A stretch of 46,966 nt of DNA, taken from IMG/VR virus record IMGVR_UViG_3300035662_000046, positions 1-46,966 of that record. One strand, given 5' to 3'. Under the pieces are notes generated by a model. That model did no database searches. It was not told the DNA's origin and worked only from the letters and a program-made list of their open reading frames with translations. This document shows, piece after piece, positions 46,962-46,966 of the stretch; position 1 is the stretch's first letter, and every line of letters begins with the position of its first letter. The position numbers were made by a program, and so were the translations under genes. The DNA comes from a virus.

Positions 46962-46966
46962 GGACG

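Noticed and set aside
1-46966. Integrase, lysogeny repressor, partition genes or phage RNA polymerase
   Set aside because: Looked for characteristic motifs in all sizeable frames and saw none; absence by eye is not proof.

Overview
The window reads as an essentially complete genome of a virulent-looking tailed bacteriophage (Caudoviricetes), most likely with a short, podovirus-type tail. It encodes terminase subunits, a portal, a scaffold, a major capsid protein, adaptor-like connector proteins and one giant tail fibre. No tape-measure protein, sheath, integrase, excisionase or repressor of lysogeny is recognisable. The DNA is GC-rich, genes overlap tightly, start sites carry AAGGAG/AGAAAGG-type Shine-Dalgarno sites, and promoters are bacterial -35/-10 type. 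No phage RNA polymerase is visible, so the host RNA polymerase probably transcribes everything. A Gram-negative environmental host is plausible but not shown by the sequence.

Layout. (1) 1-4.5 kb, plus strand: the end of the late region, with a large probable internal virion/ejection protein, a DUF5856-like protein, a basic peptide and a membrane/coiled-coil protein, closed by a strong intrinsic terminator. (2) 4.55-6.75 kb, minus strand: a PD-(D/E)XK nuclease translationally coupled to an SNF2-type helicase. (3) 6.8-13.46 kb, plus strand: the replication block, with an SSB-like protein, an archaeo-eukaryotic-type primase, a UvrD-like helicase and a family A DNA polymerase. (4) 13.46-18.34 kb, minus strand: a run of 19 small, mostly unknown genes, many joined by ATGA overlaps. 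(5) 18.34-18.79 kb: a divergent noncoding region with a 17-bp inverted repeat and 9-bp tandem repeats, a candidate origin or control region. (6) 18.8-20.1 kb: a small YPF/GDS protein, small terminase and a nuclease. (7) 20.1-23.9 kb: an accessory block in which each transcription unit has its own -10 box, a hairpin starting 7 nt (6-7 nt in the first unit) after that box, and a common AGAAAGGATAGA ribosome site. (8) 24.2-46.96 kb: the late region, with large terminase, a lytic-transglycosylase/polyvalent protein, portal, GroES-like protein, scaffold, capsid, small virion proteins, adaptors and the 2233-residue repeat-built fibre.

The two window ends fit together: joining base 46966 to base 1 puts a GAGG ribosome site six bases before the first ATG. 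The late transcript can then run on to the terminator at 4.57 kb. The contig is therefore probably circular or terminally redundant and its ends arbitrary.

The most unusual signals are the promoter-plus-5'-hairpin modules of region 7, the hairpin-dense gap at 22.0-22.28 kb, the repeat-rich divergent gap at 18.34-18.79 kb, and a long stem structure directly upstream of the primase gene. Family names rest on motif recognition by eye; no database search was run.
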